Assembly: GCF_030411995.1 (NCBI RefSeq)
Contig: NZ_JASNRC010000020.1
Coordinates: 28,058 to 68,174, forward strand
DNA from: Massilia sp. YIM B02769
GTDB lineage: Bacteria > Pseudomonadota > Gammaproteobacteria > Burkholderiales > Burkholderiaceae_D
DNA: 40,117 bases
Reading direction: 5' to 3'
The position numbers and the translations under genes were made by a program. Positions 12,323-20,062 of this stretch are shown in pieces; the stretch's first letter is position 1, and every line of letters begins with the position of its first letter. The notes beneath the pieces are model-generated. The model was not told where the DNA came from and made no database searches. It saw nothing but the letters and a program-made list of their open reading frames with translations.

Positions 12323-13189
12323 TTGCAAGCCGCCGCGCCAGCACGGACCGGCAGCGCCGTTGCGCCGCTGCTGGCCGTGGCCGGCTCCATCATTTCCGTG
12401 AACTTCGGCGCGGCCTATGCCAAGGGGCTGTTCCCGCTGGTCGGCAGCGCCGGCGTGACCGCCGTGCGCGTGGGCCTGGCGGCGATCCTGCTGCTGGCCT
12501 TCTGGCGGCCCTGGCGCGCCCCGCTGGCGCGGCGCGACATCGCCAACGTGGCGATCTACGGCCTGATGCTGGGCTTCATGAACCTTCTCATCTACGCCGC
12601 CTTTGCGCGCATCCCGATCGGGATCGCAATCGCCATCGAGGTGATCGGACCGCTGGCGGTGGTGGTGCTGTCCTCGCGCCACCTGCGCGACTTTGCCTGG
12701 GTGGCCTGCGCGGCCGGCGGGCTGTATCTGCTGGCGCCGACCACGGCGAATGCCGCGGCGCTCGATCCGGTCGGCGTGGCCGCCGCGCTCGGCGCTGCCT
12801 TCTGCTGGGCCATGTACATCGTGTTCGGCAAGCGCGTGTCCACGCTCAAGGGCGGGTATGTCGTGTCGTGGGGGATGCTGGTGGCGGCGATTTGCACGGT
12901 GCCGGTCGGTTTTGCCCAGGCCGGCCCTGCCCTGTTCTCGCCGACGGTCCTGCTCGGCGGCCTGGTTGTCGCCGTCTTGTCGAGCATCCTGCCCTACTCG
13001 CTTGAGATGATGGCCCTGTCGCGCCTGCCGCGCCGGGTGTTCGGCATCCTGGTCAGCGCCGGGCCGGCCGTGGGTGCGCTGGCCGGCTTCTTCGTGCTGG
13101 GCGAGGTGCTGACGCTTGTCCAGTGGCTGGCGATCGGGCTGATCGTGGTGGCCACCGGCGGCAGCGCGGCCACCGCGGGCCGCAGCTAG
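12323..13189 (+). CDS. rhtA: EamA-family exporter, RhtA-like
   Basis: Predicted inner membrane drug/metabolite transporter with about ten membrane helices in two EamA repeats. The stretches YAKGLFPLVGSAGVTAVR, GIAIAIEVIGPLAVVVLSSR and SILPYSLEMMALSRLPRR closely follow Escherichia coli RhtA, which exports threonine and homoserine; the substrate is inferred from that likeness only. No ATG lies near the expected start. The TTG at 12323 is chosen because AGGA stands 9 bases upstream, overlapping the end of the preceding gene, and it gives 288 residues, the family's normal length. It lies five bases after the FAD dehydrogenase and converges with corA, with four bases between the stops. Confidence 0.85.
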   Translation: MQAAAPARTGSAVAPLLAVAGSIISVNFGAAYAKGLFPLVGSAGVTAVRVGLAAILLLAFWRPWRAPLARRDIANVAIYGLMLGFMNLLIYAAFARIPIGIAIAIEVIGPLAVVVLSSRHLRDFAWVACAAGGLYLLAPTTANAAALDPVGVAAALGAAFCWAMYIVFGKRVSTLKGGYVVSWGMLVAAICTVPVGFAQAGPALFSPTVLLGGLVVAVLSSILPYSLEMMALSRLPRRVFGILVSAGPAVGALAGFFVLGEVLTLVQWLAIGLIVVATGGSAATAGRS

Positions 13190-13193
13190 ATCG

Positions 13194-14162
13194 CTACAGC
13201 CAGCCTGCTTTCTTGAAGCGGCGATACATGTAGTAGCTCACTCCGATCATCACCATGATCGCGACCGGATAGCCGTACTTCCACTTCAGCTCGGGCATGA
13301 ACTCGAAGTTCATGCCCCAGATGCCGGCAAAGGCCGTGAATACGGCAAAGATGGCGGCGTAGGCGGCCAGCTGCTTGTTGATCTCGTTCTCGTCGATGGC
13401 GACCATCGACAGCGTCACCTGGATCGCGGTGGCGATGGTGTCGCGGATGGTGTCCAGTCGCCCGGCGATGCGCAGCAGGTGGTCGTGGATGTCGCGGAAA
13501 TAATCCTGGGCTTCGAAAGCCACCTGCGGCACGCGGCCGCCGTGCAGGCGCCCGACCGCGTCCAGCAGCGGCATCACGGCGTGGCGCAGCACCAGGGTAT
13601 TGCGCTTCAAATCGTACAGGCGCTCGATGTTGTCGCGCTGGGCGCCCTTGCCGCCGAAAATGCGGTCCTCGATCGATTCGAGGTCGGATTCGAGCTTGTC
13701 GATGATCGGGAAGTAGCGGTCGACCACGGCGTCCATCAGCGCATAGAGCACGAAGCCGGAGCCTTTTTTCAGCAGGTGCGGTTCGCGTTCGGCGCGGGCG
13801 CGCACGCCGAGGAAACCCTGGGCCGAGTCGCGCCGCACCGACAGCACGTAGTTGGGGCCGACGAAGATCGCGACCTCGCCCGAGCACAGTTCCTCGTGGT
13901 CGAGATAGACGGTGCGCACGACGGCGAACAGCGAGTCGCCGTATTCCTCGAGCTTGGGGCGCTGGTGGCCGCGCGAGGCGTCTTCCACGGCCAGCTCGTG
14001 CAGGCCGAATTCGTGCTGCATCACGGCCAGCTCGGCGGGGTCGGGATCGCGCAGGGCGACCCAGACGAAGCATTCGGGTTGTTTCAGGTACTCGCTGATA
14101 TCCTCGACCGGGATATCGGACAGTTTCTTGCCTTCCTGGTAGGCGACGCAGTTGATCAGCAT
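13194..14162 (-). CDS. corA: CorA-family magnesium/cobalt transporter
   Basis: Pentameric inner membrane channel for Mg2+ (also Co2+ and Ni2+ in the family). A long soluble N-terminal domain precedes two C-terminal membrane helices. The first ends in the selectivity motif GMN at residues 283-285, and the loop reads FEFMPELKWKYGYP as in classical CorA. The C-terminus YRRFKKAGWL is basic, as expected on the cytoplasmic side. The start at 14162 (MLINCVAYQEG) gives 322 residues. An upstream in-frame start exists, but it would run towards the palindromic repeats and adds no conserved sequence. The gene converges with the rhtA-like gene, leaving only four bases, so no separate terminator fits between them. 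Confidence 0.92.
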   Translation of the reverse strand: MLINCVAYQEGKKLSDIPVEDISEYLKQPECFVWVALRDPDPAELAVMQHEFGLHELAVEDASRGHQRPKLEEYGDSLFAVVRTVYLDHEELCSGEVAIFVGPNYVLSVRRDSAQGFLGVRARAEREPHLLKKGSGFVLYALMDAVVDRYFPIIDKLESDLESIEDRIFGGKGAQRDNIERLYDLKRNTLVLRHAVMPLLDAVGRLHGGRVPQVAFEAQDYFRDIHDHLLRIAGRLDTIRDTIATAIQVTLSMVAIDENEINKQLAAYAAIFAVFTAFAGIWGMNFEFMPELKWKYGYPVAIMVMIGVSYYMYRRFKKAGWL

Positions 14163-14249
14163 GAAGTGAAAATGGATGGGACAGCGATGCGTGAGCTTAC
14201 ACCATCCGGCCTGCCCAATCGACGCGCCACAATGGCCCGCGGCGCTCAA

Positions 14250-14415
14250 CCGTACGGTGGGCACTCCGTGCCCACGCGGAACGACGCGTCATGTCGGCAA
14301 GTTTGAAGCCGCGGGATATGCATTGAGACGCAGCGTGCAAGAGCATGCCGCAACATCCAAACATTGCCAACACAGTATCGCTTTTCGCGTGGGCACGGCG
14401 TGCCCACCGTACGGT
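14250..14415. repeat. Inverted pair of palindromic repeats, family A copies 1 and 2
   Basis: At 14250-14283 a palindrome is built round GTGGGCAC-TCC-GTGCCCAC, with CCGTACG on one side and GCGGAACG on the other. At 14386-14415 the same element returns in reverse orientation round GTGGGCAC-GGC-GTGCCCAC and ends CCGTACGGT. About 100 bases lie between them. The same element is found as another inverted pair at 33059-33246. The layout is that of REP/BIME elements. Confidence 0.8.
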
Positions 14416-14419
14416 CCAG

Positions 14420-14513
14420 GCCGCAGGCCTCATTTAAAGCCGCAGGCCTCATTTAAAGCCGCAGGCCTCATTTAAAGCCGCAGGCCTCATTTAAAGCCGC
14501 AGGCCTCATTGAA
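14420..14513. repeat. Tandem 19-base repeat downstream of ntrC
   Basis: Four identical head-to-tail copies of GCCGCAGGCCTCATTTAAA (14420-14495) are followed by a fifth that has lost one base (14496-14513). A partial sixth then runs into a GCAGGC-CTGGA-GCCTGC hairpin just past the ntrC stop. Copy number may vary by slippage. The array fills the space between ntrC and the family A palindromes. Confidence 0.93.
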
Positions 14514-14540
14514 GCCGCAGGCCTGGAGCCTGCGCGACGT

Positions 14541-16010
14541 CTACTCTTCCCGCGCCCCGTCTATCCCCAGCTCGACGATCTTGCGCGTGATGGTATTGCG
14601 CCCAATCCCCAACCGCATTGCCGCATCGTTCTTGCGCCCATGCGTGTGCTTCAGCGCCGTCTTGATCAGCGCCGACTCGAACTGCTTGCCGAGCGTGTCC
14701 ATCACCTCGAACTGCCCTGCGCTGAGCATGCTCGCGGCCTGCAGTTCCAGCAATCCGATCCAGCCGTCCGGCGACGGCGGCACGGCCAGCGCCGCCGGCG
14801 CCGGCACGCCGCCTTCCGCGAATGCCGGCTGCACCGGCACCGCACTGCCATTCCCCTGCCCCTGCGTCAAATCGCGCGGCAAGTCCTTGATCTCGACCGT
14901 CTGCCCCGGCGCCATCACGGTGATCCAGTTGCACAAATTTTCCAGCTGGCGCACATTGCCCGGCAGTTCCAGGCCGGACAAAAACCGCATCGCGCTGTCG
15001 CTCATGCGCTTCGGCTCGACGCCCAATTGGTGTGCGCTCTGCACCAAAAAGTGGCGCGCAAGCAAGGGAATATCTTCGCGCCGCTCGCGCAGGCTCGGCA
15101 GGCGCAGGCGGATCACGTTCAGGCGGTGGAACAAGTCTTCGCGGAACAGCCCGTCACGCACGCGCTGTTCCAGGTTCTGGTGGGTGGCCGCGATCACGCG
15201 CACATTCGCCTTCACCGGCTGGTGCCCGCCGACGCGGTAGAAGTGGCCGTCCGACAGCACGCGCAGCAGGCGCGTCTGCAAATCGAAGGGCATGTCGCCG
15301 ATCTCGTCGAGGAACAGGGTGCCGTTCTCGGCCTGCTCGAAGCGCCCGCGCCGCATCGCCTGGGCGCCGGTAAAGGCGCCGCGCTCGTGGCCGAAAAGCT
15401 CGGATTCCAATAAATCCTTCGGGATCGCCGCCGTGTTCAGCGCAATGAAGGGCTGCTGGGCGCGCGGGCTGTGCTTGTGCAGGGCACTGGCGACCAGTTC
15501 CTTGCCGGTGCCGGATTCGCCGGTAATGAGCACGGTGACGTTCGACTGCGACAGGCGGCCAATGGCGCGGAACACTTCCTGCATGGCCGGCGCCAGGCCT
15601 AAAATTTCGGGCGTCTCGGCGGGCGGCGCTTCCACGCTGGCTTCGCGCAGGCTTTCTTCCAGGGCGCGGCGGATCAGGGCCACGGCCTTGTCGATGTCGA
15701 AGGGTTTTGCCAGGTAATCGAAGGCGCCGCCCTGGAAGGATGCGACGGCCGAATCGAGGTCGGAAAAGGCGGTGATGATGATGACCGGCAGGCCGGGATG
15801 GCGTTCCTTGACGGCCTGCAGCAGGTCGATGCCCGATTCGCCGGGCATGCGGATGTCCGACACCAGCACCTGCGGCGTATCGGTTTCGAAAGCGGTCATC
15901 GCATCGCGGGCATTCGCGAAGCTGCGCGTCTCGAGATTTTCGCGCGCCAGGGCTTTTTCCAGCACCCACCTGATCGATGCGTCGTCGTCGACAATCCAGA
16001 TTGGTTTCAT
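14541..16010 (-). CDS. ntrC: Nitrogen response regulator NtrC, sigma-54 activator
   Basis: Phosphorylated by NtrB under nitrogen limitation, it binds enhancer sites and drives open-complex formation by sigma-54 polymerase. From the ATG at 16010 it has 489 residues. The receiver domain has the acidic DDD at 8-10 and the phosphoacceptor Asp52 in VSDIRMPG. The AAA+ domain carries Walker A GESGTGKE at 164-171, the sigma-54 contact loop GAFTGA at 211-216 and Walker B LFLDEIGD at 232-239. A Fis-type helix-turn-helix closes the protein (AAMRLGIGRNTITRKIVELG). A TTG seven codons upstream could extend it, but MKPIWIVDDD is the standard NtrC beginning. It lies downstream of ntrB. Matching binding sites are seen upstream of glnA (19484-19528). 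Also called glnG. Confidence 0.97.
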   Translation of the reverse strand: MKPIWIVDDDASIRWVLEKALARENLETRSFANARDAMTAFETDTPQVLVSDIRMPGESGIDLLQAVKERHPGLPVIIITAFSDLDSAVASFQGGAFDYLAKPFDIDKAVALIRRALEESLREASVEAPPAETPEILGLAPAMQEVFRAIGRLSQSNVTVLITGESGTGKELVASALHKHSPRAQQPFIALNTAAIPKDLLESELFGHERGAFTGAQAMRRGRFEQAENGTLFLDEIGDMPFDLQTRLLRVLSDGHFYRVGGHQPVKANVRVIAATHQNLEQRVRDGLFREDLFHRLNVIRLRLPSLRERREDIPLLARHFLVQSAHQLGVEPKRMSDSAMRFLSGLELPGNVRQLENLCNWITVMAPGQTVEIKDLPRDLTQGQGNGSAVPVQPAFAEGGVPAPAALAVPPSPDGWIGLLELQAASMLSAGQFEVMDTLGKQFESALIKTALKHTHGRKNDAAMRLGIGRNTITRKIVELGIDGAREE

Positions 16011-16040
16011 GTAGTTCGTGGCTTTCCGCAATGTGGATTC

Positions 16041-16075
16041 ATAAGCGACCGCGGCGTCCTGCCGCAGCGGCTTAT
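16041..16075 (-). other. Hairpin between ntrB and ntrC
   Basis: The arms ATAAGC...GCGGC and GCCGC...GCTTAT can pair around a five-base loop, with an internal mismatch of four bases. The structure overlaps the ntrB stop codon and lies 31 bases before the ntrC start. No T-run follows on the minus strand. It may set the NtrB:NtrC ratio by RNA processing or partial termination; this is inference. Confidence 0.45.
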
Positions 16076-17154
16076 GGCAGCGGCAGCAGGATCCTGAAAT
16101 CCGTCAGTCCTGGCCGGCTTTCGCACTCGATCATCCCCTGGTGCTGTTGCACGAAGGTCTGCGCCAGCGTCAGCCCGAGGCCGCTGCCGCCCTCCCGTCC
16201 CGACACCAGCGGGTAGAAGATCCGGTCGCGGATCTCGGGTGCGATACCCGGTCCATTGTCGATGATATGCAAATCTAATGCCAGGCCGTAGCGGACCTTG
16301 GCCAGGGTCACCTGGCGCGCCACGCGGGTGCGTAAAACGATCTCGGCGTCGCCCGCCGCAATCCGGTTTGCCAGGGCCTGCGCGGCGTTGTGGACGATGT
16401 TCAGCACCGCCTGGATCAGCTGTTCCTTGTCGCCCCTGAATTCGGGAATCGAGGCGTCGTAGTCGCGCCGGATCGTGAGGCCGTTCGGGAACTCGGCCAG
16501 CACCAGCGAACGCACGCGCTCGCAGACTTCGTGGATATTCACGTCGCCCACGATGTGGGGCTTGCGGTGCGGCGCCAGCAGGCGGTCGACCAGGGTTTGC
16601 AGGCGGTCGGCTTCCTTGATGATCACCTGGGTGTATTCCTTGAGTTCGCCCAGGTGCAGCGGCGGCAGCTCCAGCTCCAGCAGCTGCGCGGCGCCGCGGA
16701 TGCCGCCCAGCGGGTTCTTGATCTCGTGGGCCAGGTTGCGAATCAGTTCCTTGTTGGCCTGGCTCTGGTCGAGGAAGCGCTCTTCGCGGTCGAGCTTCAG
16801 TTGCTGCACGTTCTCGCGCAGTTCGATCAGCACTTCGCCGTTCTCCAGCGCGCTGGCGATGCTGTGCACGTGCAGGGTTTCGCGCCCCGGGCGCTCCAGC
16901 GCCAGGTCCTGCCGCAGGTCCGAATATTGATGGGCGCGGGTCTGGTCGCACAGGGCGGCCAGTTCGTCGCCATTGGTGAACAGGCTGGCCACGGTCTGGC
17001 GCGACAGCCATTTCAGCGAGGCGTCGAGCATGTTCTCGGCCGCCGGGTTGGCATAGCGCACGCGGTCGTCCGGATCGACCAGCAGCACACTCGATGCCAG
17101 CAGTTCGAGACCCGCAAAGCGGGCGGCTTGCGGCGCTGCTTCGTGCTCGTTCAT
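16072..17154 (-). CDS. ntrB: Nitrogen sensor histidine kinase/phosphatase NtrB
   Basis: Soluble two-component kinase that phosphorylates NtrC when nitrogen is short and dephosphorylates it when PII (GlnB) signals plenty. It has 360 residues and no membrane segments, as usual for NtrB. An N-terminal PAS domain (about 12-110) precedes the HisKA helix with the phosphoacceptor His143 in NLAHEIKNPLGG. The ATPase domain has DNGPGI and the glycine-rich GGSGLGLTLAQ. The ATG overlaps the stop of the upstream DUF4124 gene by four bases (ATGA), so the two are translationally coupled. ntrC follows 61 bases on. Also called glnL. Confidence 0.96.
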   Translation of the reverse strand: MNEHEAAPQAARFAGLELLASSVLLVDPDDRVRYANPAAENMLDASLKWLSRQTVASLFTNGDELAALCDQTRAHQYSDLRQDLALERPGRETLHVHSIASALENGEVLIELRENVQQLKLDREERFLDQSQANKELIRNLAHEIKNPLGGIRGAAQLLELELPPLHLGELKEYTQVIIKEADRLQTLVDRLLAPHRKPHIVGDVNIHEVCERVRSLVLAEFPNGLTIRRDYDASIPEFRGDKEQLIQAVLNIVHNAAQALANRIAAGDAEIVLRTRVARQVTLAKVRYGLALDLHIIDNGPGIAPEIRDRIFYPLVSGREGGSGLGLTLAQTFVQQHQGMIECESRPGLTDFRILLPLP

Positions 17155-17690
17155 CGGATGTTGCCGATCTCGCGGCGCAGGGCTTCGATGTTGCGCTCGG
17201 TGCGGCCGATGTCCTCGCGCATCTGGGCCACGCGTTCCTGGTACTTGGCGTAGTTGCGCTCGTTGCCGTTGCGCGGCGGTTCGCCGTTGTTGAACTCGCG
17301 GCGCTGCTCTGCCAGCTTCTGCTCTTCGGCGCGCAGTTCCTCGTTCAGGATTTCGCGGCGGTCGTTGTCGCGGGCGCGCTGCTGGCTGGTGTCGACGCGC
17401 GGGAAGTCGGACGGACTCGGGGCCGCGGCTGCTGCACTGCCCGCAGGGCTATTAGTGCGTGCGGCCGGTGCAGGCGCAGGCGCCACGGCACGTGCCGGTG
17501 GCGCAGGAATATAGCCCGGCAAGTCGAGCACCTTGCAGCCTTTTTTATTCGAGTCGGTGAATTCGACCCGTCCCTGCGCATCGGTGCATTTGTAGACCTG
17601 GGTCTGGGCCTGGGCCGCGCCCGTGATCGTCAATCCGGCTGCCAGCGCCAGCTTCAGGCCGCGGCAGGTCACACTGGTTGTCATTCGCAT
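17151..17690 (-). CDS. DUF4124-type periplasmic protein coupled to ntrB
   Basis: Function unknown. A signal peptide ends near residue 28 (GAAQA). It is followed by YKCTDAQGRVEFTDSN, the DUF4124 signature, with two cysteines (KC and KGC) that could form a disulfide. A proline/alanine-rich linker leads to a C-terminal half rich in E, R and Q (about 100-179) that should form a coiled coil. The start is uncertain between ATG codons at 17690 and 17684; neither has a strong ribosome site. Its stop overlaps the ntrB start (ATGA). A DUF4124 gene between glnA and ntrB is a recurring order in betaproteobacteria (family knowledge, not checked). Nothing in the protein explains a role in nitrogen sensing. 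Confidence 0.8.
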   Translation of the reverse strand: MRMTTSVTCRGLKLALAAGLTITGAAQAQTQVYKCTDAQGRVEFTDSNKKGCKVLDLPGYIPAPPARAVAPAPAPAARTNSPAGSAAAAAPSPSDFPRVDTSQQRARDNDRREILNEELRAEEQKLAEQRREFNNGEPPRNGNERNYAKYQERVAQMREDIGRTERNIEALRREIGNIR

Positions 17691-17753
17691 CGTCAGAGAA
17701 GGCACGCGGGGCGCGCGAGGTGAGAGTCCAGCCGAATATACCGCATCGGAATG

Positions 17754-17788
17754 CAAAACGCGGGGAAAGCCATCGGCTCGCCCCGCGT
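17754..17788 (-). terminator. Intrinsic terminator of glnA
   Basis: On the minus strand an outer stem of eight pairs (ACGCGGGG with CCCCGCGT) encloses a smaller GCC-GAT-GGC stem, and TTTTG follows. It lies 58 bases past the glnA stop and before the DUF4124-ntrBC genes, so ntrBC is either partly insulated from glnA or read by leak-through. Confidence 0.72.
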
Positions 17789-17845
17789 CCTTTACATTCG
17801 CTTACGGTTTTGATGCCGTAGCGCAACAGCTAGCTTGCAGACAAA

Positions 17846-19261
17846 TTACGACGAGTAGTACATGTCGAATTCGACCGGGTGCGGGGTCATGCGCATGCGC
17901 TGCACTTCGGCCATCTTCAGTTCCAGGTAAGCGTCGATCATGCTGTCGCTGAACACGCCGCCACGGGTCAGGAACTCGCGGTCCTTGTCCAGGGCTTCCA
18001 GGGCTTCTTCCAGCGACGCGCAGACGGTCGGGATCAGCTTGTCTTCTTCCGGCGGCAGGTGGTACAGGTCCTTGGTTGCCGCTTCGCCCGGGTGGATCTT
18101 GTTCTGGATACCGTCCAGGCCGGCCATCAGCAGCGCGGCGAAGCACAGGTAGACGTTGGCCAGCGGGTCCGGGAAGCGCACCTCGATGCGGCGGCCTTTC
18201 GGGTTTGCCACGTGCGGAATGCGGATCGACGCCGAGCGGTTACGGGCCGAATAGGCCAGCTTGACCGGGGCTTCGTAGCCAGGCACCAGGCGCTTGTACG
18301 AGTTGGTGCCCGGGTTGGTGATCGCGTTCAGGGCCTTGGCGTGCTTGATGATGCCGCCGATGTAGTACAGGGCGGTTTCCGACAGGCCGGCATAGCCGTC
18401 GCCGGCGAACAGGTTCTTGCCGTCTTTCCAGATCGACTGGTGCACGTGCATGCCCGAGCCGTTGTCGCCGTTCATCGGCTTCGGCATGAAGGTGGCGGTC
18501 TTGCCGTAGCTGTGGGCCACGTTCCAGACCACGTACTTCAAGTTCTGGGTCCAGTCGGCGCGCTCGACCAGGGTCGAGAACTTGGTGCCGATTTCGTTCT
18601 GGCCGGCGCCGGCCACTTCGTGGTGGTGCACTTCGACCGGGATGCCCAGCGATTCGAGGATCAGGCACATTTCCGAGCGCATGTCCTGGAAGCTGTCGAC
18701 CGGCGGGACCGGGAAGTAGCCGCCCTTGACGGTCGGACGGTGGCCGCTGTTGCCGCCTTCGAAGTCCTTGTCGGTCGACCAGGACGCTTCTTCGGAGGCG
18801 ATCTGCACCGAGCTGCCCGACATGTCGCTCTTCCAGCGGACCGAGTCGAAGATGAAGAATTCCGGTTCCGGTCCGAAGAAGACGGTGTCGCCCACGCCCG
18901 AGGACTTCAGGTAGGCTTCGGCGCGCTTGGCGATCGAGCGCGGGTCGCGGTCGTAGCCCTTGCCGTCCGACGGTTCGATCACGTCGCACTGCATGAACAG
19001 GGTGGTCTCTTCCATGAACGGGTCGAGGTTCGCGGTGTTCGGGTCCGGCATCAGGAGCATGTCCGACGCTTCGATACCCTTCCAGCCGGCGATCGACGAA
19101 CCGTCGAAGGCGTGGCCGGATTCAAACTTGTCCAGGTCGAAGTGCGATACGGGAACGGTGACGTGCTGCTCCTTGCCGCGGGTATCCGCAAAGCGGAAAT
19201 CCACGAACTTGACTTCGTTGTCCTTCACCATCTGCATCACATCTGCGGCGGTCTTTGCCAT
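17846..19261 (-). CDS. glnA: Glutamine synthetase, type I
   Basis: Makes glutamine from glutamate, ammonia and ATP; cytosolic dodecamer and main entry of ammonia into metabolism. It has 471 residues, the length of the GSI-beta class. Present are the N-terminal DGSSIAGW signature, the metal ligands in GPEPEFFIFD and EVAGAGQNEIGTKF, the ATP-site segment KPMNGDNGSGMHVHQS and the NRSASIRIP active-site loop. Tyr400 in KDLYHLPPEE is the adenylylation site, so GlnE control is expected. The ATG at 19261 has AGGAGA before it; a longer in-frame start upstream lacks family sequence. Upstream are a sigma-54 promoter and NtrC-type sites; downstream, past a terminator, are DUF4124, ntrB and ntrC. Confidence 0.98.
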   Translation of the reverse strand: MAKTAADVMQMVKDNEVKFVDFRFADTRGKEQHVTVPVSHFDLDKFESGHAFDGSSIAGWKGIEASDMLLMPDPNTANLDPFMEETTLFMQCDVIEPSDGKGYDRDPRSIAKRAEAYLKSSGVGDTVFFGPEPEFFIFDSVRWKSDMSGSSVQIASEEASWSTDKDFEGGNSGHRPTVKGGYFPVPPVDSFQDMRSEMCLILESLGIPVEVHHHEVAGAGQNEIGTKFSTLVERADWTQNLKYVVWNVAHSYGKTATFMPKPMNGDNGSGMHVHQSIWKDGKNLFAGDGYAGLSETALYYIGGIIKHAKALNAITNPGTNSYKRLVPGYEAPVKLAYSARNRSASIRIPHVANPKGRRIEVRFPDPLANVYLCFAALLMAGLDGIQNKIHPGEAATKDLYHLPPEEDKLIPTVCASLEEALEALDKDREFLTRGGVFSDSMIDAYLELKMAEVQRMRMTPHPVEFDMYYSS

Positions 19262-19359
19262 GCGTTTCTCCTGAATGAAAAGGGGTGGTGCCGTCAAGCG
19301 GCGGGGTCGTTCCTGTGCGACCAGTCCAGCCAACGTGCGACATACTCAAGCGAAACATA

Positions 19360-19375
19360 TGCAGGAACCATGCCA
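19360..19375 (-). promoter_or_regulatory. Sigma-54 promoter of glnA
   Basis: Read on the minus strand the sequence is TGGCATGGTTCCTGCA. It matches the -24/-12 consensus (TGGCACR-N4-TTGCW) at all but two informative positions and has the invariant GG and GC at correct spacing. Transcription would begin near 19349, leaving a leader of about 88 bases before the ATG. Confidence 0.8.
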
Positions 19376-19483
19376 GCAGCTCGTCATGAATAAATGCGCA
19401 ATCGTTCTTTGGAAAGCCGTGAGTTTAACCATAAAATCTTCGACGTTAGCGGAAAACGCCATGGTGCAATCCGGCCCGGCCAT

Positions 19484-19500
19484 TGCACCATAATAGTGCA
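19484..19500. promoter_or_regulatory. NtrC binding site 1
   Basis: TGCACCATAATAGTGCA is a palindrome with TGCAC and GTGCA arms seven bases apart, fitting the NtrC enhancer consensus (TGCAC-N7-GTGCA). It is centred about 143 bases upstream of the predicted glnA start, the normal distance. Confidence 0.78.
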
Positions 19501-19513
19501 GCACTATAGCATC

Positions 19514-19528
19514 GCACTATTTTGATGC
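19514..19528. promoter_or_regulatory. NtrC binding site 2, weaker
   Basis: GCACTATTTTGATGC fits GCAC-N7-GTGC with one mismatch. Its centre is 29 bases from that of site 1, about three helical turns, so two NtrC dimers could sit on one face. It also lies about 80 bases before the divergent rhodanese gene. Confidence 0.6.
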
Positions 19529-19603
19529 GTGGCGCACTCTTTCGGCACGATTGTGCAAGATGCGCGCTACGCTAGTGCGTGCAACTTTAATCAAGGAAAT
19601 ACG

Positions 19604-20062
19604 ATGAGCAAGACCGAAGCCATTCTCCACGCCGCACGCGGACGCGCCGCAGGGCAGCCCTACGCCGGCGCCGTCACCCCGCAAGAAGCCTTCGAACTGC
19701 TGCGCGCCGACCCGGCAGTCAAGATCGTCGACGTGCGCACCAACGCCGAGCGCGACTGGGTTGGCCGCGTGGCGGTGCCGCCGGCCCAGCACCTCGCCGT
19801 GGAATGGGCCACCTGGCCGGGCGGCCAGCCGAATCCCGCCTTCGGTGCGCAGCTCGAAAGCGTGGCCGGCAAGGACGAGGTGCTGCTGTTCCTGTGCCGC
19901 TCGGGCGTGCGCTCGCGCCACAGCGCGCGCGTGGCGACCGAGCTCGGCTATGCGAATTCCTTCGATATCCTGGAAGGCTTCGAGGGCGACCGCGATGCGG
20001 AAGGCCACCGCAAGACGGTGGGCGGCTGGTGCAAGGCGGGACTGCCCTGGGTGGGCGCATGA
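19604..20062 (+). CDS. Rhodanese-like sulfurtransferase
   Basis: Single-domain rhodanese of 152 residues, probably cytosolic. The fold signatures VTPQEAFELL and VKIVDVRTNAERDWVG are present. The active-site loop LFLCRSGVRSRHSA contains the catalytic Cys98, so it should carry persulfide sulfur; the acceptor is unknown. The ATG at 19604 is chosen for the AAGGA upstream and because the reading frame before it has no family likeness. It is divergent from glnA and shares the region with the NtrC-type sites. Its stop overlaps the next start (ATGA), so the two genes are translationally coupled. Confidence 0.9.
   Translation: MSKTEAILHAARGRAAGQPYAGAVTPQEAFELLRADPAVKIVDVRTNAERDWVGRVAVPPAQHLAVEWATWPGGQPNPAFGAQLESVAGKDEVLLFLCRSGVRSRHSARVATELGYANSFDILEGFEGDRDAEGHRKTVGGWCKAGLPWVGA

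Noticed and set aside
10470..12344. Minus-strand frame opposite the FAD dehydrogenase
   Set aside because: The plus-strand protein has FAD motifs at both ends; the opposite frame has none.
14163..14264. 34-residue N-terminal extension of CorA
   Set aside because: It would extend into the palindromic repeats and has no CorA similarity; the family start MLINCVAY fits at 14162.
19530..19544. Second sigma-54 promoter for the rhodanese gene (TGGCGC-N5-TTCG)
   Set aside because: The -24 half fits but the invariant GC at -12 is missing.
19543..19557. CGGCACGATTGTGCA as a sigma-54 element on the plus strand
   Set aside because: The GG and GC are one base too close; sigma-54 spacing is strict. It is only a GCAC-N4-GTGC palindrome.
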